Source of the DNA: Meiothermus ruber DSM 1279
GTDB taxonomy: Bacteria; Deinococcota; Deinococci; Deinococcales; Thermaceae
Assembly: GCF_000024425.1 (NCBI RefSeq)
Contig: NC_013946.1
Location: forward strand, 1,612,001-1,676,000
DNA length: 64,000 bases
Reading direction: 5' to 3'
A program made the position numbers and the translations under genes. Below are positions 43,149 through 52,497 of the stretch, in pieces. The notes below the pieces were generated by a model that was not told the origin of the DNA, did not search any database, and saw only the letters and a program-made list of their open reading frames with translations. The number at the start of each line of letters is the position of its first letter. The first letter of the stretch is position 1.

Positions 43149-44540
43149 ATGGGATACCGAATCGAAACCGACACCATGGGCGAAGTGCAGGTCGAAGAGA
43201 GCCGCTACTGGGGGGCGCAAACCCAGCGTTCGCTGCAGAACTTCCCGATTGGGCAGGAGCGTTTCAAGATGCCCCGCTCCATCATCCGGGCCATGGGCAT
43301 CCTAAAAAAAGGCGCGGCCCTAGCCAATGCCGACCTGGGCGAGCTACCTCGAGAGAAGGCCGATCTGATCGTACGGGCCGCCGATGAGGTGATTGCGGGT
43401 AAGCTGGACGACCACTTCCCGCTGGTGGTCTTCCAGACCGGCTCGGGCACCCAGACCAACATGAACGCCAACGAGGTCATTGCCAACCGGGCCATCGAGC
43501 TGGCCGGGGGCGTGCTGGGCTCCAAAAAGCCCATTCACCCCAACGACGACGTCAACCGGGGGCAGTCCTCCAACGACACCTTCCCCACCGCCATGCACAT
43601 TGCCGTGGTGGAGGAACTGCACCGGCAGCTTTACCCCAACGTACAAAAGCTGCGTGACACCCTGGCGGCCAAGGCCGAGGCTTTCAAGGACGTGGTGAAG
43701 GTCGGGCGCACCCACCTGCAGGACGCCACCCCCATCACCCTGGGGCAGGAAATAGGAAGCTGGGTGGCCCAGATCGACTACTGCCTGGGTGAGGTTCGCC
43801 ACGCCGAACAGGGCCTCTACGAGCTGGCCATCGGGGGAACGGCGGTGGGCACCGGCCTCAACGCCCACCCCAAGTTTGGCGATCTGGCCGCCTCGTATTT
43901 TGCCAAGGAAACTGGCTTCCCCTTTGTTTCGGCCAAAAACAAGTTTGCCGCGCTGGCTGCTCACGACGCCCTGGTCACCACCAGCGCCGCCCTGCGCACC
44001 CTGGCCGGGGCCCTGATGAAGATGGCCAACGATGTGCGCTGGCTGGCCTCCGGCCCGCGCAACGGGATTGGTGAGATTACCATCCCCGAGAACGAGCCCG
44101 GCAGCTCCATCATGCCCGGCAAGGTTAACCCCACCCAGAGCGAGGCCATGACCATGGTGTGCGTCCAGGTCTTCGGCAATGACGCAGCGGTAGCCTTTGC
44201 GGGTTCTCAGGGCAATTTCCAGCTCAACGTGTTCAAGCCGGTGATGGTGTACAACGTTCTGACCAGCATCCAACTGCTGGGCGACGCCTGCGCTGCTTTC
44301 AACGACAACTGTGCGGTGGGCATCGAACCCAACCTGCCGCGTATCCGGGAGAACCTCGAGAAAAACCTCATGCTGGTCACCGCCCTCAACCGCCACATCG
44401 GCTACGACAAAGCTGCCGCCATCGCCAAAAAGGCTCATAAAGAAGGCACCAGCCTCAAGGAAGCAGCCCTGGCACTGGGCTACCTGACCGAGGAAGAGTT
44501 CGATAAGTGGGTGGTGCCTTTAGAGATGACCCACAACTAG
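43149..44540 (+). CDS. fumC: Fumarate hydratase class II
   Basis: A 463-residue iron-independent fumarase catalysing reversible hydration of fumarate to malate in the TCA cycle. Family motifs: [25 protein letters not shown] at the N-terminus, [18 protein letters not shown], the [16 protein letters not shown] catalytic His region, and the superfamily signature [11 protein letters not shown] with the mobile-loop Ser. Length is normal. sodA follows after 71 bp. Confidence 0.96.
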   Translation: MGYRIETDTMGEVQVEESRYWGAQTQRSLQNFPIGQERFKMPRSIIRAMGILKKGAALANADLGELPREKADLIVRAADEVIAGKLDDHFPLVVFQTGSGTQTNMNANEVIANRAIELAGGVLGSKKPIHPNDDVNRGQSSNDTFPTAMHIAVVEELHRQLYPNVQKLRDTLAAKAEAFKDVVKVGRTHLQDATPITLGQEIGSWVAQIDYCLGEVRHAEQGLYELAIGGTAVGTGLNAHPKFGDLAASYFAKETGFPFVSAKNKFAALAAHDALVTTSAALRTLAGALMKMANDVRWLASGPRNGIGEITIPENEPGSSIMPGKVNPTQSEAMTMVCVQVFGNDAAVAFAGSQGNFQLNVFKPVMVYNVLTSIQLLGDACAAFNDNCAVGIEPNLPRIRENLEKNLMLVTALNRHIGYDKAAAIAKKAHKEGTSLKEAALALGYLTEEEFDKWVVPLEMTHN

Positions 44541-44611
44541 CGGCCTTTTGAGACCTCAGTCACAGCCTGAACCGGACTTGCGGTAATAGAGTACACCTGG
44601 GAGGTTCAATT

Positions 44612-45217
44612 ATGAGTTACCCGTTCAAACTACCCGAGCTCGCCTACCCAAAGGACGCACTGGAACCCCACATTGACGCGCAAACCATGGAGATTCACCA
44701 TGGCAAGCACCACGCGGCCTATGTGAACAATCTGAATGCGGCTCTGGAAAAACACCCCGAGCTGCATAGCTGGAGCCTCGAGGATTTGCTAACCAAAATT
44801 AACCAGGTGCCCGAAGACATCCGCACCGCCGTGCGCAACAACGGCGGCGGCCACCACAACCACACCCTATTCTGGGACATCCTCACCCCCGGCGGCTCCA
44901 AAGAGCCTACCGGCAAGCTGGCCGAGGCCATCAATGCCACATTCGGCTCTTTCGAGGAACTGAAAGCCAAGCTAACCCAGGCTGGCGCGACCCGCTTTGG
45001 CTCCGGCTGGGCCTGGCTGGTAAAGGACAAAGACGGCAAGCTGCAGGTCTATAGCACCGCCAACCAGGACTCCCCCCTGATGGAAGGCCACACCCCGCTG
45101 CTGGGCATTGACGTGTGGGAGCACGCCTACTACCTCAAATACCAGAACCGCCGCCCCGACTACCTGGCGGCCATCTGGAACGTGATTAACTGGGACAAAG
45201 TGGCCGAGCGGTTCTAG
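44612..45217 (+). CDS. sodA: Superoxide dismutase (Mn/Fe type)
   Basis: A 201-residue dismutase. Metal ligands are recognisable in [13 protein letters not shown], in the [14 protein letters not shown] segment and in the C-terminal [19 protein letters not shown]. The residues around the ligands favour manganese, as in Thermus SOD, but this is inference. GGGAGGT lies about 7 nt before the ATG, so this highly expressed gene uses a conventional leader; TAGAGT about 30 nt upstream may be its -10. A strong hairpin follows 17 bp after the stop. Confidence 0.95.
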   Translation: MSYPFKLPELAYPKDALEPHIDAQTMEIHHGKHHAAYVNNLNAALEKHPELHSWSLEDLLTKINQVPEDIRTAVRNNGGGHHNHTLFWDILTPGGSKEPTGKLAEAINATFGSFEELKAKLTQAGATRFGSGWAWLVKDKDGKLQVYSTANQDSPLMEGHTPLLGIDVWEHAYYLKYQNRRPDYLAAIWNVINWDKVAERF

Positions 45218-45230
45218 CGGAACTTTTAGC

Positions 45231-45258
45231 AAAAAAGGCCGGGGGGTTCCCCGGCCTT
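45231..45258. terminator. Bidirectional intrinsic terminator between sodA and the Ig-like lipoprotein gene
   Basis: A 10-bp stem (45235-45244 with 45249-45258, AAGGCCGGGG and complement) with loop GGTT. An A6 run on the plus strand (45231-45236) becomes a T6 tract after the hairpin on the minus strand, so it is a textbook terminator for the minus-strand lipoprotein gene and a weaker one for sodA. Confidence 0.85.
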
Positions 45259-45272
45259 GACGCTTGGACGTT

Positions 45273-46793
45273 CTAGGGTGCGGTTGTAAATGTGCGGCCT
45301 GTAGATGCAGTGAAACTGCCTTCGGCAGCGCCCAAGAACACAGCCAGCCAACCTCCAGGCCCCGCCGCAGCGTCTACCGAGGCGAAAGGCGCAGCTCCCA
45401 CAACATTCCATGAATAGACCGTAGATGCGGGTAATCCAAGCCCCACCGAGCTGAGGTTGGGAATGGTAGTGCTGGCCGCAGCAGTTACCACCACATAGTC
45501 GGGGTTTGCACCCGGGCCGTTAAATACCACAAAGTGCACACCGCCGGAGAAGGGGGTATACGAGAAGGTGGTGCTATTGTTGACGCCCGTAGCGGCATTG
45601 GGCGGCAGGCTAAGGTCTGAGCCTGCTGGCAGGGAAATCGAAACGCTAGTAGCATTGACCGCAAGACCTGGTTTGGTTGTAATCACAGTGGTTCCTGCAG
45701 CATTCCCTGCCGTAACCTGCATCCGTATAGTAGCTCCAGTGACATTGGGCGTGGTATAGGCAAAATTGGTGCTCGCACCAGTATCGGTTAGCACATCGAT
45801 GTGCGACCCGTCTGCAAAGCCAACGGCCATGCGCTTGTTTGTGAGGGTGTATCCAGCCGGAAGGGTGACCGAACCCGAGATAGTGGCTTCGCTTACCCCA
45901 TACATGGTTACATTCTGACTACCAAACGCTCCACCATCCGATAGCACCACACCCAGCTTCTCCCCGTACCCTTTGTAGTCGGTGGGAAGGTTCGTGCCGT
46001 CAAACAACCATTGAAGCGCATGAATATTTCCGGTGGTGGTGGTGGAACCAAACCAGCTAACCGTACCCATATTGTAGACACCGGTAGCGGTGTTGGCCGT
46101 TGCGCTATCCACCGCTTGGGGTGATCCAAAAGCGGTTCGGGTTACGTGGTTTGCGGGTTCGGGGAAGCCCGCACCACCCGAAACCGTGCCACTGAGAGTG
46201 GCTGACCGCGAAACGCCTGGAGAAAACCCGAGAAATACCAAAGTTGGATCGGTGCGGGTCAAACCCTTGTAAATGAGCGACCGGTTCCCAGCTACCACGG
46301 TTGCGTCATAGGGGGGGGTGACGCTGCTTACGCTAAAAACACCGCTTGCGTTGGTGGTTGTGCTGAAATTGGTGCCACCAGAGGTTATGACAACTGGCGC
46401 ACTGGCAACTGGCTGTAGGTTTTCACCGATTACCGTACCAGAAACAGTAATGGTGGCAGGCGGATTAACGGTAATGTTGGCGGTGGCCGTTAGCGAGCCC
46501 GAGGTTGCAGTGAGTTGCACTGTAGTTGAGCTGGCTATCGTAGCTGGGGGCGTATAGGTAACAGAGGTACCTGTGGTTGCCGAGAGCGTACCTACATTTG
46601 GGCTAAGCGCCCAGTTGATGGTACCGGACGCATTGCTGAGGGTCGCGTTGAAGACTTGGTTTCCCGTCCCGGCAGTGAGTGTTGCCGAGGTCGGGGAAAC
46701 CGTGAGGGTGGGTGCGGTTCCTCCGCCTCCACCGGGACAGGCCGTTAGCAACGGTATTAGACTCATGCTCAGGAGCCACAATAAACGTTTCAT
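45273..46793 (-). CDS. Ig-like (BIG) domain lipoprotein of atypical composition
   Basis: A 506-residue lipoprotein: signal MKRLLWLLSMSLIPLLTAC with lipobox LTAC, then a Gly run and Ser/Thr/Val/Ala-rich beta domains. The first ~100 residues (PTLTVSPTSATLTAG...TVNPPATI) look like a bacterial Ig-like domain; a carboxypeptidase-regulatory-like segment (ITVSGTVIGENLQPVASAPVVITSGG) follows. Function is probably surface adhesion or binding. Codon use and Thr/Asn content differ from neighbours, and no CTCGAG site occurs in about 1.7 kb, suggesting acquisition. The ATG at 46793 has GAGGT upstream; six extra codons upstream are rejected. Confidence 0.78.
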   Translation of the reverse strand: MKRLLWLLSMSLIPLLTACPGGGGGTAPTLTVSPTSATLTAGTGNQVFNATLSNASGTINWALSPNVGTLSATTGTSVTYTPPATIASSTTVQLTATSGSLTATANITVNPPATITVSGTVIGENLQPVASAPVVITSGGTNFSTTTNASGVFSVSSVTPPYDATVVAGNRSLIYKGLTRTDPTLVFLGFSPGVSRSATLSGTVSGGAGFPEPANHVTRTAFGSPQAVDSATANTATGVYNMGTVSWFGSTTTTGNIHALQWLFDGTNLPTDYKGYGEKLGVVLSDGGAFGSQNVTMYGVSEATISGSVTLPAGYTLTNKRMAVGFADGSHIDVLTDTGASTNFAYTTPNVTGATIRMQVTAGNAAGTTVITTKPGLAVNATSVSISLPAGSDLSLPPNAATGVNNSTTFSYTPFSGGVHFVVFNGPGANPDYVVVTAAASTTIPNLSSVGLGLPASTVYSWNVVGAAPFASVDAAAGPGGWLAVFLGAAEGSFTASTGRTFTTAP

Positions 46794-46862
46794 ACAAACC
46801 TCTGAGCTCAACCATGTTGATGAATTTCAGGTTGTAGCCAGCTAGAGGCTAACAAGACCAGC

Positions 46863-46890
46863 GTTATATCGCCGTTACTGTTCTGAGCAA
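46863..46890 (-). promoter_or_regulatory. Promoter of the Ig-like lipoprotein gene
   Basis: On the minus strand TTGCTC (46885-46890), a 16-nt spacer and TATAAC (46863-46868). It lies in the AT-rich gap after the BTAD regulator, giving a leader of about 60 nt. Confidence 0.5.
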
Positions 46891-46934
46891 AACGCACTGC
46901 AATCCATCGTTTGCTTTGCAGTTTTATGGCAAGG

Positions 46935-49900
46935 TCATCTTTCAGGCACTTTGCTCAAAGCCCAGGCCACATACCGGTTTTGCAAAAGCCGTTCGGCAAG
47001 GTGAGGGGGCAATTGCTGCGCCAAGTTGTGTAGCAAGCTTTGGGTTTCGGCCAGCAAGTCCGCCCCTTGCTTGTCTCCCAGGGCCCGTGCCCTGGCATAA
47101 AGCACCAGCGGGAGGTCGTAGATGCCCAGTGCCCACGGCGCGCGCAGCTCGTGGGCCTCAGCAGAGATTTGCCGTGCTTGCTTGCGGTTACCGGCCCGTA
47201 AATGGTTCAGGGCCAAAGCTGCCAGTGAGCGGGCAGTGTGGCGGTATTCCTTTCTGTCGCGCCAGATCTGCACCGATTCCTCGAGGGTCTGCCGGCTTTG
47301 TTCAAGGTACCCCTGCTCGAGCAGGGTAAAGCCTAGGTTGAAAAGCGCATGGCCCAGCCGGGCCCGCTCACCCATCTCGCGCAGGTCGCGCAGAGCGGCC
47401 TCGAGCTCGCGCCGGGCTTCCTCCAGGCGGCCCGCAACCATCAGGGCGTTGCCGTAGTCGGAGCGGAGCAGGGCCAGGTCGCGCCAGGCCCCGACTTCGG
47501 CGGCCTCGACCATGGCCCGCTGCACGGTGGCCTCGAGCGTGGGTTCCAGGCCCAGCACCGCCGCATTAAGCAGAAGGCCCTGCAAAGCATCCCACACCGC
47601 CCACCAGTCGCCGCGTTCGCGGGCTTCCTGGTACAGCAGGTCGGCCATCTGCGTGCTGGCGGCATAGTCGCCTTTGACCCAGTCCACCATCAGCTTGTCG
47701 GCCCTTAGGCGGCGGAGCAGCAGGTCGTCTTTGAGTTGGGCGGCCCGTTTGAGGGCCTGCTCATAGACCTGCTGATGCTGCTCCAAGTCCCCCACCCGGA
47801 ACCAGTAGCCCGAGAGGTTGCGCAAGGCCAGGGTTTCCATGGCCGGGTCGCCAATATCGTGGAAAGCCTGTATGGAGGCTAGCAGGGGCTCGAGCTGCTT
47901 ATCGGGGTCACCCCCACGGTACTCGAGCCAGGCCAGTTTGAACAGGGCATGGCCCTGCTGCCAGGGCGTTCGTGCTAGATGCTTGGCCTCCTGTATCGCT
48001 TCGATCCCCTCGGCCACCCGGCCCGAGGCCAGGGCCACATCCGCATTGAGCAAGTGCATACGAAAGCGCTCAGGGTCGCCCAGATTTTCGACCAAACGGG
48101 CCATCTCCTGGCGCTCGGGAATCTGCAGTTGCCCCAGCAAGACCCGGGTCTCGGCGGCTTCGATCAGCATACGAAAGCGCTCCGAATCCGGTTCCATGGA
48201 CGGACACAAAACCTGGGCGCGGGCATAGTGTTCCAAGGCCTGCCGGGCCAAGGGCCCCCGGCGCAGGCTACGACCGGCCATCAGATGGGCCACATAGGCT
48301 TCGGCGCGCTGCCCAGCCGCCTCCAGGTGCGCGGCCAGTTGGGGCAACGGCCCGCTCACCTCGCGCAAGGCATTGGCGATACGCCCGTGCAACCAGCAGC
48401 GACGCGACTCGCTCATCTCGGCCAGTACGGCCTGTCGTACCAGTTCGTGGCGCAGGGTATAGCCGGCCGGATCCAGGCGCAAGAAGCCGCTCTGGGTCAG
48501 GCGCTCCAGGGCTTCAATGGGGGCCTCGAGGTGGCGCAGCAAGCCGGCGGCCAGCTCGGGCGGCAGGGGAAAATCGGCCAGCGCCAGGGCTTGCGCAATG
48601 GGAACAACCCCCTCACCCAGTCGCTTAAGCCGCTCCAGCAGGGCATCGCGCACGCTGGGTGGGAGGGGCAGTTCGCGGTAATCGCTGGTAAAGCCATCGA
48701 AGGGGGTATGCCAGGCCCCCGCCTCAGCCCTGAGCAGGCCCTGGTCGAAGAGGTAGCGCAGCGTCTCCAGAACATAAAAGACATTTCCCTCCGTGGCCTT
48801 GAACAAGCGTTCGGCGAAGCGTTCACCACCCTCCTGCTGGCCCGAAAGCTGGCGCAGTAGATCGAGCAGGGCCGATTGGTCGATGGGCTCCAGGACTCGT
48901 TGCTGCATACTCCCTTCCTGGGCCAGCTCTTGCAGCACCCGCCTCACAGGCTCATTGTTTTGAAGTGCTTCGAATCGAGATGTGCCCAGCACTGCCAAGC
49001 CCAGCCTCCCCGCCCGGCGCACCAGGTAGGGCAGAAACTCCAGGCTGGCCCAGTCCAGCCATTGCAGATCATCCCAGAGCACCACCCCGCCGGGGCGAGC
49101 AATGGCTAGCAAACCCCTGCAAAGCGCCTCAAATAAGCGTGTCTTGTGTAAGCTGCCAGGTGGGCTTCCCAGCTCGGGCAGAAGCTGGGCCAGCTCCTCT
49201 CGCCAGGGTGAGGACAGATGGTGAAGCCTGCGATCCTCGTAGGCCTGGCGCAATACCTCCAACACCGCACTGAAACCAATTCCCTGGCCGCTTTCGCGCT
49301 GGCGAATCCGCAACACCTCGGCAGAACCGGCCCTCGTCCGCCGTCTGGCGTACTCCAGGGCCAGCCGGGTTTTACCCACCCCTGCTTCACCCAGCAGCAG
49401 CAGCAGGCCCTGCCCCCAGTGGGTCTCGAGCCAAAAGATATCCGCTTCACGGCCTACCAGAGGCGGCTCAGCCCAGGGGTTGGGGCTGTCGTTTGGAGGA
49501 GCGGTGAACCTGCCGGCCAGCATCTGCGCTCCAAAGGCCTTCATTTCCTGGCTCAGCTCGAGGCCTAGCTGTTCCATGAGCAGTGCCCGAAACTGTTCAA
49601 ACTGCCGCAACGCTGCCGCGCGATCCCCCATCTGCAGGTACAGGCGCATTACCGCCATCTGATCGGACTCCTGTAAGGGATCATCCCCCAGAAGTCGGAG
49701 GTACATCTTTAGGGCCTCATGGTAATTAGCACCAGCTTCGTAGCTGCGGGCCAGACCGAGCAGGGCTTCGCGGTAAAGGCCAGCCCAGCGTTCACGCTCG
49801 GGAATCAGCCAGTCCTGGAAATTTTCCGAGGTCTTCGCTTCCAGATTGGCCAAAAACCCACCCCGCCAGAGCGCTGCTGCTTCGGCCCAAGCCCCCTGGG

Positions 49901-50204
49901 CCATCCGGTGCAGAAAAACCTCGAGGTCGGTCTCAACCGCCCCCAGGCCGACCGAGGCTGTGGTTTGCGCGAACACCTGCTCCCATGGGGTACGTTTAAG
50001 GCGGAACAACTCCTGGCGCAGGTTTCTGCGTGAGGCCGCCTCGTCGCCTTCCCATAGCAGATCGGCCAGACGACCCCGCTCCACCGGGTGGCCCACCACC
50101 GCCAGGTAGGCTGCCATGGCCACCGCCTTGCGGGGCAGCAGCGGCACCAACGCGCCATCCGCCCAAAGCTGGGGCGGGCCAAGCAAGCTCAGGTAGAGGG
50201 CCAT
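46935..50204 (-). CDS. BTAD/AAA-ATPase/TPR transcriptional regulator (SARP-LAL-like)
   Basis: A 1089-residue signalling ATPase. Residues about 1-95 form an OmpR-type winged helix (GALVPLLPRKAVAMAAYLAVVG), about 95-225 the bacterial transcriptional activation domain, and about 250-620 a STAND-like ATPase with Walker A GEAGVGKT at about 272-279 and a Walker B near LWDDLQWLD. The C-terminal ~450 residues are TPR-like helical repeats. Such proteins act as ligand-gated transcription activators. No obvious target cluster is adjacent except the downstream Ig-like lipoprotein on the same strand, 141 bp away. Ligand and targets unknown. Confidence 0.85.
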   Translation of the reverse strand: MALYLSLLGPPQLWADGALVPLLPRKAVAMAAYLAVVGHPVERGRLADLLWEGDEAASRRNLRQELFRLKRTPWEQVFAQTTASVGLGAVETDLEVFLHRMAQGAWAEAAALWRGGFLANLEAKTSENFQDWLIPERERWAGLYREALLGLARSYEAGANYHEALKMYLRLLGDDPLQESDQMAVMRLYLQMGDRAAALRQFEQFRALLMEQLGLELSQEMKAFGAQMLAGRFTAPPNDSPNPWAEPPLVGREADIFWLETHWGQGLLLLLGEAGVGKTRLALEYARRRTRAGSAEVLRIRQRESGQGIGFSAVLEVLRQAYEDRRLHHLSSPWREELAQLLPELGSPPGSLHKTRLFEALCRGLLAIARPGGVVLWDDLQWLDWASLEFLPYLVRRAGRLGLAVLGTSRFEALQNNEPVRRVLQELAQEGSMQQRVLEPIDQSALLDLLRQLSGQQEGGERFAERLFKATEGNVFYVLETLRYLFDQGLLRAEAGAWHTPFDGFTSDYRELPLPPSVRDALLERLKRLGEGVVPIAQALALADFPLPPELAAGLLRHLEAPIEALERLTQSGFLRLDPAGYTLRHELVRQAVLAEMSESRRCWLHGRIANALREVSGPLPQLAAHLEAAGQRAEAYVAHLMAGRSLRRGPLARQALEHYARAQVLCPSMEPDSERFRMLIEAAETRVLLGQLQIPERQEMARLVENLGDPERFRMHLLNADVALASGRVAEGIEAIQEAKHLARTPWQQGHALFKLAWLEYRGGDPDKQLEPLLASIQAFHDIGDPAMETLALRNLSGYWFRVGDLEQHQQVYEQALKRAAQLKDDLLLRRLRADKLMVDWVKGDYAASTQMADLLYQEARERGDWWAVWDALQGLLLNAAVLGLEPTLEATVQRAMVEAAEVGAWRDLALLRSDYGNALMVAGRLEEARRELEAALRDLREMGERARLGHALFNLGFTLLEQGYLEQSRQTLEESVQIWRDRKEYRHTARSLAALALNHLRAGNRKQARQISAEAHELRAPWALGIYDLPLVLYARARALGDKQGADLLAETQSLLHNLAQQLPPHLAERLLQNRYVAWALSKVPER

Positions 50205-50272
50205 TTAATCCTCGCACCGGTTGGGCTACCTCAACTGCACAAAAACCCCATCGCCCTGGCCGCGCCCCTTTG

Positions 50273-51052
50273 CTAAACCCCGGTCATTTGTGAGGCTGCG
50301 GCCTGCCAGTTGTGGCTGCGGGCCAGGCTGGTGCCAATCAAAACCCCATCAAACAGCCCCTCCAGCTCCTGTAGTTGTGCTTTATCGTTGTAGCCTGACT
50401 CGGCCACCAGCAAGCCCCTAAACCCCGCTGCCCGGGCCATACGCCCCAGGCGCGGGGCCGTTCGGCGGTCGATGCTCAAATCAATCAGGTTGCGGTTATT
50501 CACCCCGATGATGCGGGCCCCAGCCGACAAGGCCAGCTCGAGCTCGGCTTCGTCGTGCACCTCCACCAAGGCCTCGAGCCCCGCCTGCTCGGCAAGTTGC
50601 AGGTAAGACGCCGTGAGCCGGCCCAGCACCGCCACAATCAGCAGCACCGCCGAGGCCCCCAGGGCCCTGGCCTCGGCCACCTGCACCGGATGCACTGTGA
50701 AGTCTTTGCGCAGCACCGGCACATCCACCGCAGCCCGCACCTCCCGCAGATCCTGGTCTGAACCGGCAAAGTAGTGCGGCTCGGTCAGTACGCTAATGGC
50801 TCGAGCGCCCCCGGCCACATAGGCACGGGCTACTTCGGCAGCCTCGAGGGCCACCGCTATCTCGCCTTGCGAGGGACTCTTGCGTTTGACTTCAGCAATT
50901 AGCGATAGACCTGGCAAACGCAAAGCCTGGCTCAACAGGGGCGGGCTGGGCAGCACCGGCTCTGCCGGGACTTGCAAACCTTCCACCTCGCGCAAGCGTC
51001 GGCGCGAGATCTCCCCCAGCACGCCCGGTACGCGGGATAGCTCTGGAATCAT
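50273..51052 (-). CDS. trpC: Indole-3-glycerol phosphate synthase
   Basis: A 259-residue TIM-barrel enzyme converting CdRP to indole-3-glycerol phosphate in tryptophan synthesis. Active-site motifs: [13 protein letters not shown] (catalytic Lys), [27 protein letters not shown] (catalytic Lys), GVNNRNL and [10 protein letters not shown]. It is a single-gene unit here, without other trp genes. A TAGCAT box at 51060-51065 lies 7 nt before the ATG; no leader peptide is visible. Confidence 0.94.
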   Translation of the reverse strand: MIPELSRVPGVLGEISRRRLREVEGLQVPAEPVLPSPPLLSQALRLPGLSLIAEVKRKSPSQGEIAVALEAAEVARAYVAGGARAISVLTEPHYFAGSDQDLREVRAAVDVPVLRKDFTVHPVQVAEARALGASAVLLIVAVLGRLTASYLQLAEQAGLEALVEVHDEAELELALSAGARIIGVNNRNLIDLSIDRRTAPRLGRMARAAGFRGLLVAESGYNDKAQLQELEGLFDGVLIGTSLARSHNWQAAASQMTGV

Positions 51053-51059
51053 GTGTTTT

Positions 51060-51065
51060 ATGCTA
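51060..51065 (-). promoter_or_regulatory. Leaderless -10 box (TAGCAT) of trpC
   Basis: Minus-strand TAGCAT with a 7-nt spacer to the trpC ATG. Confidence 0.55.
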
Positions 51066-51226
51066 CTGCTTTATGGCTTCGCGCGATATGACAAATTTCT
51101 AATACTTCAAACAAAGCCCCACGGGCGCGCCTGCCTGCACTGTATGAAGCCATTCTGGTCATTAGCTTAAATGCGGCCTTGGTCAATGCTTAATCAAGGT
51201 CAGTGCACCTGGTTCAATTATTTTGC

Positions 51227-51232
51227 TAGCAT
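51227..51232 (+). promoter_or_regulatory. Leaderless -10 box (TAGCAT) of the patatin-like gene
   Basis: TAGCAT with a 7-nt spacer to the ATG at 51240, mirroring the divergent trpC promoter in hexamer and spacing. Confidence 0.55.
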
Positions 51233-51239
51233 AACAACT

Positions 51240-52157
51240 ATGAAGGGTATTGTTCTGGCCCTGGGAGGCGGCGGCGTGCGGGGCAGCGCACATATGGCCC
51301 TGCTGGATGTATTGAGAGAGGCCAATATTCCAATTGCAGGGCTGGCTGGCAGCTCCGCTGGCGCGCTGGCAGCAGCTTTATATGCTTTCGGCATTCACGT
51401 ACACCACAACGAGCTCGGCGAGTGGCTCAAAGATCCCGAGCTCGAGCGCCTGCAAAAAAACGGCGCTATACACCAGGTAAGCCGTCTGGTCGATTTTGTG
51501 CGGCGGCCTTACCTGGCCGAAGGGGCCAAGATCCGCCAGGGCTACCGCGCGCTGTTCGGCGAGCGGCGTATCGAAGAAAGCCCCATACCGCTGGTCATCC
51601 AGGCCTGCGACCTGACCACCGGGGAGCCGGTTATGCTGCGGGCCGGTTCAGTGGCCGACGCTTTGGCCGCCAGCAGCGCCGTACCCAGCATTTTCCCTCC
51701 GGTGGCCTGGCATGGCCGGCTGCTGGTTGATGGCGATGTGGCCGAAAAGGTGCCAGTCACGGCCGCCAAAGCCCTGCAGGCCGGCCCAATTGTGGCCGTG
51801 GACGTGTCCAATCGGGTGATACCCAGTGAGCCCAGGAGCGCGCTGGAAGCAGCCCTGCAGGCTGGGGAGGCCTCGCGCCGCCGGCTGTTGAGCATCGCCC
51901 TGGCCCAGGCCGATCTGGTGATCGCCCTGGAGGCCGACCCCCCCATCGAAACCTTCGACTACACCAAAGCCCAGAGGGCCTACGAGCTGGGCCGCCAGAA
52001 GGCCGAGGCCGCCTTACCCAAAATCAAAGAGCTGCTGTTCAAACCCGTTCCAAGCCGCAAACCCTGGTGGTCACGTTTTGCCCAGCTCAAGCCACAGACG
52101 CCAAAAAGCGGCTCCATAGCCCACGCAACCCAGAATCAAAAACAGCGCCACCCCTAA
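51240..52157 (+). CDS. Patatin-like phospholipase (RssA/NTE family)
   Basis: A 305-residue patatin-fold acyl hydrolase. The oxyanion loop LGGGGVRGSAHMALL, nucleophile elbow GSSAG and catalytic Asp in LLVDGDVAEKVPV are intact, so activity is likely; substrates are probably phospholipids or lysophospholipids. The frame opens earlier (51171), but the ATG at 51240 is preceded by a leaderless promoter and begins MKGIVLALGGGG. The last ~29 codons overlap, on the opposite strand, the end of the small membrane protein gene of the TRAP locus. Confidence 0.85.
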   Translation: MKGIVLALGGGGVRGSAHMALLDVLREANIPIAGLAGSSAGALAAALYAFGIHVHHNELGEWLKDPELERLQKNGAIHQVSRLVDFVRRPYLAEGAKIRQGYRALFGERRIEESPIPLVIQACDLTTGEPVMLRAGSVADALAASSAVPSIFPPVAWHGRLLVDGDVAEKVPVTAAKALQAGPIVAVDVSNRVIPSEPRSALEAALQAGEASRRRLLSIALAQADLVIALEADPPIETFDYTKAQRAYELGRQKAEAALPKIKELLFKPVPSRKPWWSRFAQLKPQTPKSGSIAHATQNQKQRHP

Positions 52158-52487
52158 GTTAAGCCCCATCCGCAGAGCAAAAATCGCCGCAAGACCGGCC
52201 ACCCCAAGCCACAGCGCATTCAGAAAAACTTTGCGCACGGGCTCGAGGCGCTGCTTAGTAGATGGACGGAATTGCTGCACCCCAACAGCCACCCACAGCA
52301 GAGCAAAAAAACCATTAATGGCCCAGACCATCCAGGCGGGCAGCCCAGCCAATACCGGTAAGACCAGCCAGGCCAGGCTGAGATGAAAGAACTGAACCAG
52401 CAAGGTCAGCGCACTTAGCTGCAACAAACCACGTCGCCTCGAAGCTAGAGGCGCTTGGCAATTCAGCAATTCCACCCAAGACTTCAT
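52071..52487 (-). CDS. Small four-helix membrane protein downstream of the TRAP permease
   Basis: A 138-residue protein with four predicted membrane helices (about 25-50, 52-72, 88-105 and 108-130) separated by positively charged loops, a pattern unlikely by chance. No family recognised. The ATG is 10 bp after the TRAP permease stop, so it is probably the third gene of that operon and may be an accessory subunit. Its last 87 bp are antisense to the end of the patatin-like gene, which lowers confidence in one of the two 3' ends. Confidence 0.65.
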   Translation of the reverse strand: MKSWVELLNCQAPLASRRRGLLQLSALTLLVQFFHLSLAWLVLPVLAGLPAWMVWAINGFFALLWVAVGVQQFRPSTKQRLEPVRKVFLNALWLGVAGLAAIFALRMGLNLGVALFLILGCVGYGAAFWRLWLELGKT

Positions 52488-52497
52488 CAGCCCAGCG

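Noticed and set aside
43344-44438. 364-codon open frame antisense to fumC
   Set aside because: Shadow of a highly conserved enzyme gene.
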